Notes under the pieces: model-generated | The model's input: the letters and a program-made list of their open reading frames with translations, nothing else | Told to the model about the DNA's origin: nothing | Database searches by the model: none | Program-made: the position numbers and the translations under genes | Source: Rhododendron vialii | Taxonomy: Eukaryota > Streptophyta > Magnoliopsida > Ericales > Ericaceae | Length of the DNA stretch: 64,000 bases | Assembly (NCBI RefSeq): GCF_030253575.1 | Contig: NC_080557.1 | Span: 30,055,501-30,119,500 of the forward strand | Direction of reading: 5' to 3' | Part shown: in pieces, positions 22,266-33,591 of the stretch | Numbering within the stretch: the stretch's first letter is position 1 | How the letters are laid out: each line of letters starts with the position of its first letter

Positions 22266-24664
22266 ATGAAACCGGAATATGGTTGTGCAGCCATGTCGAC
22301 GACTCCTCAAAAGAAGTTGATGTGCTTTTGTTATTCCGGTGGTGAACGCATGGTGAATGCGGATGGTGTGTTACGAAAATATTTGGGTGGTGTTTCTGAA
22401 GCTACAGTCATCGAAGAGGGCATATCATTTGACGAGTTAGTTAAACAAGTTTGCTCCCGTATGGATATTAGCCACGACGGGAAGACTTTATTTTATAGTA
22501 CTTCTAGGGACAAGTCAAAGCATTTGCGTATTAGGGATGAAGATGGTGTTGCTATGTTGTTCCATTTAAATGATGATGCTGTTGACATTTATGTACAAGA
22601 AGAGACTGTTAACCATTTGCCTTGCAACATCAGCAGCAGGTATGTAAGCTACAAATTTCATAAGTATATAGAGAGATATAGTAAGATTTTCACATGTGTA
22701 TTTTTGTCTTTCATTTACGTGTTTTCTTTGCTTTCCTTCTGTAGGGAGTCAAACTTGTTAAGTAGCAGCCCCTCCACAGCTGGTGGAGGAACTTGTTCGC
22801 GTAGTGAAGGTAGCCTGGCTGTTTGCCACGAAATGTGTTTGGTGCCATACTCCCAACAACGAGGTGAAGACATCCTAACTGGGGACGGCTAACTGTTTGA
22901 CAACCCTAGCCTCTTTAAGAAGGCTGTTATTCTATTTTCTGCATTGAACAAGTTCACATTCAAGTATTTGGACAATAGTCATTCATATTATAGGTTGGTA
23001 TGCGTCATTGATGGTTGTCCATGGAAGCTAACGACTAGATCGCAAGGCAAGTCTGAACTAATTAGAGTGATCAAGCTGAACAACGAACATTTGCACACTG
23101 CACACGACACGACTTCTTTCAAACCAAGGATTCGGGCAAAAGAGATGGGTATGATTTTCAAGGACAAACTACTTGTGCAGCCCGAGCTCCTCCCAAGGAG
23201 CATATGCAACGACTTTGAGTTAGCGTTCCATAGTCCCCTAACTTACTCGCAGGGATGGAGGACTAAGGAACGCTCCCGTAAATTGATAAGTGGGCCAATT
23301 TCGATGACATATCACTTAGTGCCGTGGATGTGTGAACGACTTATACAATCAATTCCAAACACAAGGGCAGTTTGGACTTCGAATGTGGATGGCAAGTTCA
23401 GCCAACTTTTTGTCGCTTATGGTTGTAGCATTACGGGGTTCTTGTCGGAATGTCGACCCATGTTGTTTATCGATGCCTGTTTCTTGACTGGTCCTTATCG
23501 AGGTAGTTGCTTGTCTGCAGTCGCGTATGATGCGAATGATCAGTTGTTCCCCGTTGCATATGTTGTTGTATCATCTGAGAATTATGAGGATTGGCTATGG
23601 TTCATGTAGAATTTGAAGGAAACAGTTGGAGATAAAGCAATTGTGTTAGTCACCGACCGCAACAATTCGTTGTTGAGGGCAGTGAAGGAGGTGTTTGGTG
23701 AGGAATTTAACGCATGGTGTGTTCGCCACGTGAAGGAGAATTTTAGTAAGTTTGCCACCGGGAAAGGATTGAGGGGGAACCCAAAGAGTACCGCATTGGA
23801 CCTTTTCACAAAAATTGCGTATGCAAGAGATCATCGACTCTATGGGGTGTACATGACAAAATTATTTGGTGTGTCACCTGAGTTGGCAAAGTGGGTTGAA
23901 GACAATGGCCCACAACACTGGTCAAATGCCTTTTTCCCGTACCGGAGGTGGAACAAATTGTATATGAATATTGCCGAAAGCTTCAACAATTGGATATTAA
24001 AATTGAGAGACTTGGACATCATTCAATTCATGAAGGGGCATGTGAACATAACTTCGGACATGTTATTTAGGAGGAAGATGGAAGTCACAAAATGGCATAT
24101 CCCTTGCCGGTTGGCTGTAACATTGACAAAAAGATGCAGGAAATTCAGTTAAAATCTCAGGGTTTGACTTGTCGGCAAAGTTCTCCTACAGAGTTCCTCG
24201 TGTACAACGGTGATTGGAAATCCCATGCGGTGAAGCTCCACTATGGAACTTGCAGCTGCTTGTTATGGCAGATGAAAGGAATCCCTTGCAAGCACGTGGT
24301 GCGTGTGATACAGGGCACCCCATACAATATATATAACCTAGTGGACCCTTTCTTTAGGGTGGAAGCACAACTCATTATATACACGACTGTAATGTCTCCT
24401 GTTCCTCTTCATGACATGCCCTCTTCTACTGATATGGTTCCACACGTTAACGAGATTCAGTTTGGTTGCGATCTACTTGATATAGCTACGTCGTCTTCCA
24501 CACCCATGCCAGCATTGCTGCCTCCCGTAGCAAAGCGACCAGCCGGCCGCCCCAAGAAAAAGTGGATTGAGTCCCAATTTCAAGACAAGCAAACAATTTT
24601 TTGTGGACTTTGCCACGAGCCTGGACACAATCGAACCACGTGCAAGTCTCCTTTGCTGGAATGA
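22266..24664 (+). pseudogene. mudrA: MURA-type MULE transposase, degenerate
   Basis: The transposase would bind the TIRs and catalyse excision and insertion. ATG 22266 opens an N-terminal PB1-like MuDR domain. A 105-bp intron (22640-22744, GTATGT to CTGTAG) joins codon AG/G. The DDE core follows: FIDACF (first Asp), VTDRN (second Asp), the WCVRH C-x2-H motif between, and NIAESFNNWI (Glu). A SWIM zinc finger (CSCLLWQMKGIPCKH) and a C-terminal CCHC knuckle (CGLCHEPGHNRTTC) finish it. Defects: TAA at 22890-22892 (LTGDG-stop-LFDN, probably CAA), TAG at 23607-23609 (FM-stop-NLKE, probably CAG), and a one-base frameshift near 24100 (HIP to LPVGC). The catalytic residues themselves are intact. About 680 codons in total if repaired, usual for the family. 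Confidence 0.92.
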
Positions 24665-25366
24665 TCGTTGGAGCAATAGCTTGTTCAAACGATATTATTA
24701 TTATGTTTTATTGATCTATATGGTACTTTCATTCAAGCATTTGGTTTTTTCGTGGCATGCATTCGAAGTGGTACTTTTTATTCTAATGCAATGTATTTTA
24801 CCTATTGTGTCTGACTTTGGGTTTTGTTGAATGTAAGAGACGTATTCTTATTAGGTTCTTATTATAATGCAATGTAATGCATCTGTGATTGTAATGTTCC
24901 CATGGTCTATGTGTGACAATTTTAAGGGAGGGACAGGCCAAATGACTTTGACATTGTAATGGGAACATATAATATGGTTGATGGTTCAGTTATTATCCAC
25001 ATTGCTTTTCGTAGTGTTGGAATTGTTTATTTCAGAACCAAAATGGGCTGTTTTGTGGTTGGATTACTAACTGTGTAGTATTATTTTCGTGGTCATGCTG
25101 CTTGCCTGGAAATGTATAGGGTATAAATTCACTTGCTGTTAGTAATTTTAGCAGGTGGCTATTTTTATACTTGTGTTGATTGTTGTTTGATGGCATTGAT
25201 AATTGTGGGTAGCATGCCCTTCAGAAATGGAGAAATGGTAAGGTTCCAACAAGGTACAACAATTGAGAAGCACGATGGTTAAGAGGTACAACAAGGTACA
25301 ACAATTTAACATAACCTCCACCTAACTAGACATGAGTCTTTTCAAAGAAGTTTCGTTTCTTTCAAC
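24665..25366. other. Spacer 3' of transposase, no gene seen
   Basis: AT-rich. It holds the likely 3' UTR of the transposase and short repeats of AGGTACAACAA (25249-25303). No supported ORF. Confidence 0.35.
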
Positions 25367-25876
25367 CTAAGATAGCACTTGGGTGATGAACCAGTCGTAC
25401 CCCGTGTGACTGATAACAGCATCGAACCCATTGCCTTCATGCCAATGAGGCTCCATTTCAAAGCTGTAGCTCTTGTATGCGAGCAAAACATCTCCATGGC
25501 TCCCGCCGCCCATAGAGTGAACATTGGTAAATCGCATGTGACCTAAGGGACCAAACTTCTCGTGGCGCTGTTCAATGTTGGGTGCCCCTACAAGCACAAC
25601 AATATCTGGGTCGTGAACACATACAAATGCACGAACCGTGAGAATGACTTCCTTTGTTGTGCACCCACAACATTCCCATACCATTATTTGCATACTAAGA
25701 TTGTCTGGAATGTCAAGCAACTTGACATCATTTCCCCACTGGAGCATCGACCGGACATCAGCATCAGCTTGCTCCTTTGATTTTCGGGTCTCCATTTGCA
25801 TCCTATGCCACCTTCCTCCGTTCCATTCCGGTGCAATTTGTAGCACCATGTAAAGCTCCTTGAAAGTGTAATTCAA
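25367..25876 (-). pseudogene. LINE ORF2 endonuclease (APE-type) fragment
   Basis: 169 residues open on the minus strand. From about residue 64 the pattern MVWECCGCTTKEVILTVRAF, then HDPDIVVLV, RFTNVHSMGGG and LLAYKSYSFEMEP, follows the start of plant L1-type endonuclease domains (usually WNCRG...PDI...L.E.R, GF..., GG.W..W). The catalytic Asn and Glu of that motif (WNCRG, E in LVEP) are replaced (WECCG, LVGAP). No reverse transcriptase follows. The first 60 residues are unrecognised and may be linker or ORF1 tail. It is a truncated, inactive remnant lodged in the MULE. Confidence 0.5.
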
Positions 25877-26362
25877 GGTTATCAGGTGCGCATCATTGGA
25901 GTCTGGAATTAGGTCAAACTGTAACGGCGCACTTGTAGCAATGTCATGGTGGGTGATTGGGGGATTTCCTTATCTAGGTATTGCTTCCTTTAATGAGTTA
26001 TGAGTTAGGTGTGATGAATTTATAGGTGAAGAAAACAGGGGGAAAATCGGGAAAATATTAGTCTGCTTGGCTTTCTAACTCATCCTTTATTGGGGTTGAT
26101 GTTGGTTGAAAGCAATGGACCGTTCCACCAATCTACCATGAATATGGTTGTAATATCATTAATATGGGATGTCCTGTCTGCAATGCATTCATTATGTTGT
26201 CCCATTGGACTGACCATTACTATAGGACAAGGGATAGGAAAATGTCCAGAAGCCCACCTTTCAAAGTCATAGGGCGAACTACCTTTCTTCCAACATTTTC
26301 AAAGTGACATGTTATATTACATAGTCTATTAAAAGGACAAAAAACACTTATTCTCATTCAAT

Positions 26363-27173
26363 ATCAACTAACTTTCCACGCATGAGTCTTTTCAAAAATT
26401 GGACGTGGTCTTTATAAAATAATCGTGTGGTCCGAAGATAAATATAGTGTAGTCTTTTTGCAATATGGACATGGTCTTAGTTTTCAAAGAGCCACCAACT
26501 AACTTTCCACGCTTTACCACTTGTCCAAAGATTGAACGTGGTCTTTATACAATGATCGTGTGGTCTTCGGATTAATATAGTGTAGTCTTTTTGCAATATG
26601 GACTTGGTCTTAGTCTTCAAAAAGCCACCAACTAACTTTTCACGCTTACCACTTGTCCAAAAATTGAACGTGGTCTTTATACAATGATCGTGTGGTCCGA
26701 AGATAAATATAGTGTAGTCTTTTTGCAATATGGACTTGGTCTTAGTCTTCGAAGAGCCACCAACTAACTTTCCACGCTTACCACTTGTCCAAAAATTGAA
26801 CGTGGTCTTTATACAATGATCGTGTGGTCCGAAGATAAATATAGTGTAGTCTTTTTGTAATATGGACTTGGTCTTAGTCTTCAAAGAACCACCAACTAAC
26901 TTTCCACGCATACCACTTGTCCAAAAATTGAACGTGGTCTTTATACAATGATCGTGTGGTCTGAAGATAAATATAGTGTAGTCTTTTTGCAATATGGACT
27001 TGGTCTTAGTCTTCAAAGAGCCACCAATTAACTTTCCACGCTTACCACTTGTCCAAAAATTGGACGTGGTTTTATACAATGATTGTGTGGTCTGAAGATA
27101 AATATAGTGTAGTCTTTTTGCAATATGGACTTGGTCTTAGTCTTTAAAGAGCCACCAACTAACTTTCCACGCT
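26363..27173 (+). repeat. 132-bp tandem repeat array, about 6 units
   Basis: Units start CACCAACTAACTTTCCACGC at 26493, 26626, 26758, 26890, 27022 and 27153, preceded by a partial at 26363. The period is 131-133 bp. Each contains GTGGTCTTTATACAATGATCGTGTGGTC, written here as two overlapping motifs GTGGTCTTTATACAATG and ATCGTGTGGTC. Because 132 is 3 x 44, an accidental 200-codon ORF on the minus strand repeats a 44-residue unit. It sits between the transposase and the second GRF gene. Confidence 0.92.
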
Positions 27174-27479
27174 TTTTTGTTTTTTAAGCGTCGATGAATG
27201 GGTTCTGCGGGGTGTAGAGAGAGAGAGATAGCGAGAGAGAGAGTGGAAACACGACGGGGAAGAGGAAAACTGCTGGGCAGACAGGCATGGGAAATAGGTT
27301 GAATCAATTCTCCAAACCCAAGTTCCGTAACCTACCACACACACGCCTCCTTCTGGTGGAATGGTATCCATATTTTTCATGCATCATCCCATGCTTCACT
27401 TCATTTCAATAATACATATTGTACAGTTGCACATGTATACACAATTCTAATTGTTACAATACGTGTTAGTTGCTCACTC

Positions 27480-27528
<49 letters not shown>

Positions 27529-28543
27529 TCTTCCGACCAATCTATTGAATTTGGTTTTCCCATCGTTTAGGGGACTTGTTCTTTTGCACTGTCTGTGAAT
27601 TTCAGTGAACTTTTCTAGCCATTGAAGGATGGATTATTTTGGTCACTGGACTTCAACCATAGAAAAGAGGCACATACAATGATATGGTACACAGTTGGGT
27701 CATGATATGGATACCTTGGCACCATTCACAAGCTGCAATTAACGGCCTGCAAAATGGGTTAAGCTTGGTAACATTTTCTTACACTTACAGACCTATTCTT
27801 TTTATGAGTCTATATACAATCATGCAGAATCACATGAAAACCAAGTGAACATTTCATTTTTTGGGTCATTCAGTCTTTCTCTTATCTTTTTCTTAAACCA
27901 TTAATATACAATTATAAATGTCAACTGCATGTATATAATTATATTAGGTATGTGACAGAAGTGTTCCATAATCATCCCTATAAAAAGGGAACTGATGGGT
28001 ACAAAAGAAAAAGAGAAAAGGTTTACTATAGCGGTGATCTTTACTGTGACTGAAAGTAAGAAGGTGTTCTCCTTGTTAGTAGTCGAATCTCGTTTGTTAA
28101 CTGGATGATAGAGTGCTATTGAGAACCATGAAAATTTAGACTTTGCCTGGTATGGATTTCATTACATGTTACCTGGTAATTGCTTTTCCAGTTCATGTGA
28201 CATGAACACAGGGTAAAGGTTTTTTGATTAACTATGTCAACCTTTTTTGTTTTAATGAGTTTAAAAACTGTAAATTTGAACAAGTCATTTACCCACAAAA
28301 CTGTGGTTTACCAAATGCAAGTTGTGGGACTATAGGAAGTGTAGTGTTTGGAGCTTCAAACCTGTAGGGTTTTGTGGTTCAAAATTGCCATTTTTTAGAT
28401 CCAAAACTGCTATTCTAAACGGTTATAACATAGCTTGACACTAGCACACAAACCACAAACAAAGCTTCATAACATAGCACACAAAAACTGCTAGTACTCT
28501 CATGCATTTCATAACATAGCTTCACACCAAATACAACGGTTTT
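27174..28543. other. Spacer inside MULE with CT microsatellite
   Basis: It contains GA runs (27217-27243) and a long CT microsatellite (27484-27534). The rest is AT-rich, with no supported coding region on either strand. The right part (28430-28610) repeats CACAAACCACAAAC and AACATAGC phrases next to the GRF stop codon. Confidence 0.4.
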
Positions 28544-29139
28544 TTACCATGGGTGTGCTTTACACTTGACATTAGCACACAAACCACAAACCACAAACAC
28601 AACGATGACTACTACAACAAGCGTTGTCAAATTTGTTAGCCTATTTGTTGTCCTCCTTGGCCCAGTCTGTCCTACTAGCTTGACATTAATCCTAGTCAAC
28701 TCTGCTAACTTCACGAACAATGCATCATTTTTTTTTTCCAATTTTTGTATTCCTCTTCCCAACTCATTATTCATCATCTTCAAGTCTTCAATTTGTCTCT
28801 CGAGTTCTTTCTTTTTTGCTTGCATGATCTTAGCATATTCCAACCCTCTTTCGCATGTTTGTGGATCCACCCATACGAAGAAATTGCAGCCATTCTTTTT
28901 CTGAAAAATTTGAACTTGTCAGTAAACATACAAAACAATAGCATTTAGGAAACACAAAATTATATAGACAACAAAACATTCAACTAAATTACCTTATAGT
29001 TTACACAACCAATGAACCTTCTACCTAGATTTTTCACAGTTAATGAGGGTCTCATCACTGCTTTTCGTCCACAATCGCATCTTTCATCTCCATTGTGCTG
29101 CTGCATGTAGTTGTTGGTGTAACTAGAGCTACTACTCAT
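28544..29139 (-). CDS. Second GRF-type zinc-finger, coiled-coil, membrane protein (two exons)
   Basis: Exon 1 is 28993-29139 (ATG at 29137-29139) and exon 2 is 28544-28900. They are joined across a 92-bp intron with AAG/GTAATT donor and TTTTTCAG acceptor, in phase 0, giving 167 residues. A canonical GRF zinc finger spans the junction: CDCG (C21, C23), GRRFIGC (45) and GCNFFVWVD (54). It is followed by a coiled coil (about 69-124) and one transmembrane helix (about 140-157, Val-rich). Same architecture as 20024-20557 but diverged, and with the standard C-x-C where the other has C-x-H. GA/CT microsatellites precede both genes. No lesion seen. Starting translation at the GTG inside exon 2, as a plain ORF reading would, loses half the finger. 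Confidence 0.85.
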
Positions 29140-30927
29140 TTTTTGGGTTGGGAATTTAAAAGGGGCTTTTAAAAAGGGGATAATCTGGTTGGGTTTTTTT
29201 TTTGGGTAACTATCTGGTTTGTGTAGAGTAAATGGAGGACAGGCAGGAGGAAAATGGAGGTAAACAGGTGGTGTATTGGTGGGGAGGAAGGGAAGAGGTA
29301 GAGGTGGAGAGAACCGTGGAGGTCGTGAGCGGAGGTGGTGAACTGTGAAAAGTAGGTTTAGGGTTTTTTGGTGGGGTAGAGGGAGGACAAAAACCGTGGA
29401 GGAGGTGAAAGGTTTAGGGTGGTTTTCTGGTGCGGGGTAGAGAGAGGAAGAGGCAGACTGTGTATTGTAGAGGGAGAGAGAGAGAGAGATCGTGTACCTG
29501 GTGTAGAGCAGAGGCCTGGTGTGGAGGAGGAGAGAGAGAGAGAGGGTGGGGTTTTTGAAAGGAGTATAAGGGTATTTTGGTATGTTAACTTATTTTTCCA
29601 TCCACTTTTTCAATTTTCCATCCAAATCCCTAACAGAATTGGACAGAAAATGGGTGAGGGGGTCAAGTTGCTGGAATTTGATAGTTAGGGGGGGTGAAGT
29701 TGCTCGAATTTAAACTTGCAATTAATCCAATTTTGAAATCAAAACACTTTATTTTTCAGGCCGCCCCGATCCACCCGGGGCTGTGGTAGCCCACACACAA
29801 CAAAATCAAACTAAAAAACCCATCAGCCAATTAAACAATCCACCCAAAGCAGTGGTAATTTTCGTTCTATACATCGTGCTGAGTCAAAATAATCCCAATG
29901 TCCAACTCCAAAGCTGAAATCCCACTTAAAAATCAAATCTTGGGCAAAAAAATTTTTAGTTCCAGACAACATATAGACAAGAGTGTAACCTACATTAACA
30001 CACCTTCATGTTCATAAAACATTCACCACAGATGGCTCCTTCATTTTCAGTAGCAGAACGTGAAAATGTAGCAGTGTATATTCTTCACAAACATCATCAA
30101 CTCCATGTATCAGCATTGTATAGATGTGACTCCAATCCCAGAATACTACAATGACGACAAGGAAGGGACATATCCAGGACCAGCCCAAACCAAAACCAAA
30201 CCCAACACCTCCCTGCGATCCAACCAGGACACACTACTCACAAAAAACCAAGGAACACACAAAATACAAGGAACAATATTCCCTCCCCTGAAAAGGCCAA
30301 AACCAAAACCAAGCAGTTCATTGTACCACCAACCAGCACCTAGTACCACCTATTATCATCTCGATAAAACATGCACTAACTGACTTACTATAGTGTAAAT
30401 TGAAACACCAAGTTACTGGACAAAACACAGTTTAAATATCCAAAAAGAAATACAATGCATAAGAAATCCTTTCATCTACTCCTTCAGTACCATTTTATAA
30501 CCACTTTTGCTTCCGTTTCTATTTTGATCTTTTAGTTGCCCTTTTTCTCTGCTCCACTTGCTTTCCTCTTCACGTGCACTAGAAATGCAAAGTAAGCAAC
30601 TATATTCAATTCAGAACTGTAACATCATACGTTGAATTAAGTGACAGGTTATTTTAGACTTCTAGTGGTTACAGTAGCCTGACTTCATACTCCTCTTTGC
30701 CATAAATGAATATAAATGCAAATACACAACAAAGTAACCATTGTCAACATGAAAAACCATTGCGAAATAGTCAGATTTCAAAGTCAATCCTAATGACCAG
30801 TACTGGTCGTTCAGATATTTCAAAAATCAAAACCAATAACCTTATTAATTAACAAGTTTGGTGCAACGCCAATGCGTTCCCATGATCTGCACTTCTCCTC
30901 AGTTAATACTACTACAATTTATGAAAT
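29140..30927. other. Region upstream of second GRF gene, GA microsatellites, no further gene
   Basis: From 29140 to about 29570 it is G/A-rich, with GAGAGAGAG runs (29470-29490, 29528-29543) resembling a 5' UTR/promoter for the minus-strand GRF gene. Around 29600-29740 the minus strand reads GATTAATTGCAAG...CAACTTCACCCCC, which looks like the edge of another MULE-type terminus, but I found no partner. 29760-30927 has no supported ORF; it includes the 3' flank of the ULP1-like gene. Confidence 0.35.
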
Positions 30928-31629
30928 TTAGTATTCAGTTATGAAAAAGCATTCCCAACCTTCATGACGAATGCAAGGGTACCCGGTAAATTTATCTGCA
31001 CTTCTGCAGTACATCATCTCGCCTGTTGTTGTGCGGGGATAATATAAATCGTATGAGTAGCCTCTTTCGCATATCAATACCCATGTTACCCTGTATAGTA
31101 CAACATTTGTAAATATTGTACACAAATTTTCAGGTGCATATGGTTGATGAATAAGTGATAGGGTAGTATTTAACTCTAGTTCGCGTGTATTCATCCTTCC
31201 CCCAGTCCAGTGCTCCATAAACCTTAAGGTATAAAACCCACAATCGAATCTGCCCCCATTTAAGTGTGTCCTATTTATAATCATGCAAACAATGTATGGA
31301 AAATGGAGATGGTGTAGCCACTCACATGTTATTTTGTTGTGGGACATCTGGGTGGTGGATAATCCAATTCTTCCATGGTTAATCCATGGGCCTTGTCTGC
31401 TTCAAAATAGTAAACAGCGCCGATACCTGACCAGAACCAAAAAAAATCAATTACATAGTCACACTTAAACTCAAATGTCCCCACAAATGATAAAACCATT
31501 GCACGACAAACGTTAACTAAAAATGTGCTTACCACATCCGCAGTAGCTAAGGTTTTTTCTTCAGTTTTTAGCTTCATCGAATCAAGCATATCAATACGCT
31601 TGTCAACAAGGTTTATAATAACACAAAAC

Positions 31630-33591
31630 TGTGGGCACGCGCCCCGAAAATCCTCGATTTTTTGGTTTCGAGGTAAGGTGCGGCCCTCCTTGGAAAAGAG
31701 CGGCGAAACGCTTCGATTCAGAGTCGCCACTCTGGTTTTAGCGGTGAAACACCCAAAGAACCGAACTCGAAAACGTTTGCCACGTTTGCTTGATTTTAAG
31801 AAAGGCTTGTAGACTGGTCCGTCGTCACCTTCGATATCTGAGGTTCGGGAGCCAGGTTACGAGAGGGAAAGGGTTTTATGGCACCCCTCTCGCCCAATCC
31901 AGAGATCGGTCTCTACTCGGGCATTTTGTAAAACATTTGCATTTTTCTCTCATTAATCAATTTTAGCCAATTAGGGAGGGGGAGCAGTTAATGGGGATTA
32001 AAACTGTAACAAGTTGCAGTTATGTGACAAAATGGTTATGGATGATGATTTGCTTTGCAATGATAAACATAGATTGAGAACAAGCACTGAGCAACCCGAA
32101 TGAGCTAGAGTACGTTGCCCTGAAGGGACGTGAGCAGGCTTCGCACCAGCATGCACTGGCCACACCACTGCATGCTAATGAGACCTGCACACGCCACAAT
32201 AAAACTGGCGTACTCCACTTATCTAGTCTCACAGTCTTTGTTTGCAACTCTCTGGGCTCTGGAAAGGACCAGCACACACCCAAGACAAACCACGCAATTA
32301 ATAGAGTAGAGCATATACAGTTACAGCCAGATAAAATGGCTTCAAGCCACAAAAGACAACAGAATATCCCAAAAATAGTGTGGGGACATAAAAGAGGCCA
32401 AGACTAAGCTAAGATGCAAGGGCCAACCACTGGATCTTGAGAAAGACTGCCGTACGCCAGTTATTTTCCTTACCCAGTGCTTGGCTTTGCACCATCTGGG
32501 CTTTGGAACATGACTAGAAAGATCCCAGAGGCCTTCTAAACAGATAAGGAGCAAGCATTAACTATTACAGCTAAGCAACTCTAAATATACAGAAAGCAGT
32601 AGACTGGTTATTAGCATGCTAAGTTGATTGACAGAAATGTAAGCAAGCGAAAACGATGATCAATGATCCCCATGCCAGTAGTGCGCGTACTGCCATGACT
32701 GGCGTACGACATTATGTTACTAGCGTGCGCCATTTGTTCATCTCACACGTTTGTTATATTTTATCGGTTTAAGGCCAGGACTAGAATTGACTACTAGCCT
32801 GGACCTTACTGGTTCCCCTCAGGGGTCAAAAACAGAAAGAAACACAAAGGTGGTATACCTTTGGATGGGATGAATGGATGATTTGAGCTTTGATTTGGAG
32901 AGATAGAGATTGGATGGTGACAATGTAGGGGGTTTATCAGTGGAAAATATGGCTGAAAGACTCCTTTCCTTCATCTTTCAATGGAGGAGAAGAGGGGGGG
33001 GGGGGGGGGGGGGAAAGAGGGCTTTGGGCTCTTTATGTGGTTAACCCCTTGCAAATGAATGCAAGGGGGGGATTTATAAAGGAGAAAGAGACTGAAATCA
33101 AGCTGTGATCAGTTGGGTTAAGGCTTGGTTAGGTTAGGAGGAAGCCTCCCATGCATTAAATGCATGGGACTTGGCTTGATGGAGGGTGTAGGAGAGAGGG
33201 GGAACGAGCCAGCCGAATGTAATCATCAGGGACTGTAGCCCACGTCAGGGTGGCATAAAAGTCTCGTCCATGTGGCTGAATAAAGTTGATTTGACTGGGC
33301 TTGACTGGCATACGCCATGTATTGACCGGCGTGCGCCAGTAATAACTGAGTCAACGGTCGATGACCGACACGTGGCAGTCAACTGGCGTACGTCGGCACA
33401 GTACTGGCGTAAGCCAGTTTGGGTTTTGCTGGGGCCGTTTGGTTCTGGTTTGAAGGGTTTGAATGAGGTTCGGAACGCTCAAAGCTCAAACACACCATCG
33501 TCCCCAGACTGTTCTTGATCATAATCATCATTGGGGAAATAAAAGACCGTAAAATAGCGTTATCTGGATGGTCCAGAATGGGGTGTCTACA
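31630..33591. mobile_element. Solo LTR, 1,962 bp, inserted in the ULP1-like exon
   Basis: It begins TGTGGGCACGCGCCCC and ends GGGGTGTCTACA, with a perfect 5-bp duplication AAAAC on both sides (31625-31629 and 33592-33596). There is no internal domain or second LTR, so it is a solo LTR left by recombination. Removing it and one AAAAC restores the protease frame through the catalytic His. It contains a G20 run (32994-33013) and many copies of a near-palindromic CTGGCGTACGCCAG motif. The start resembles LTRs I associate with plant Ty3/gypsy elements, but the lineage cannot be fixed without internal DNA. Confidence 0.9.

Noticed and set aside
26363..27173. CRISPR-like array
   Set aside because: Units are 132 bp with no unique spacers, in a plant transposon; it is a plain tandem repeat. 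The same applies to the 38-bp array at 46663.
29600..29745. TIR of an independent pack-MULE holding only the second GRF gene
   Set aside because: The sequence looks terminus-like, but no inverted partner or 9-bp duplication was found within reach.
31329..31730. 133-residue ORF taken as an intact protein
   Set aside because: It runs across the solo LTR boundary at 31630, so its first 36 or so residues are LTR sequence.
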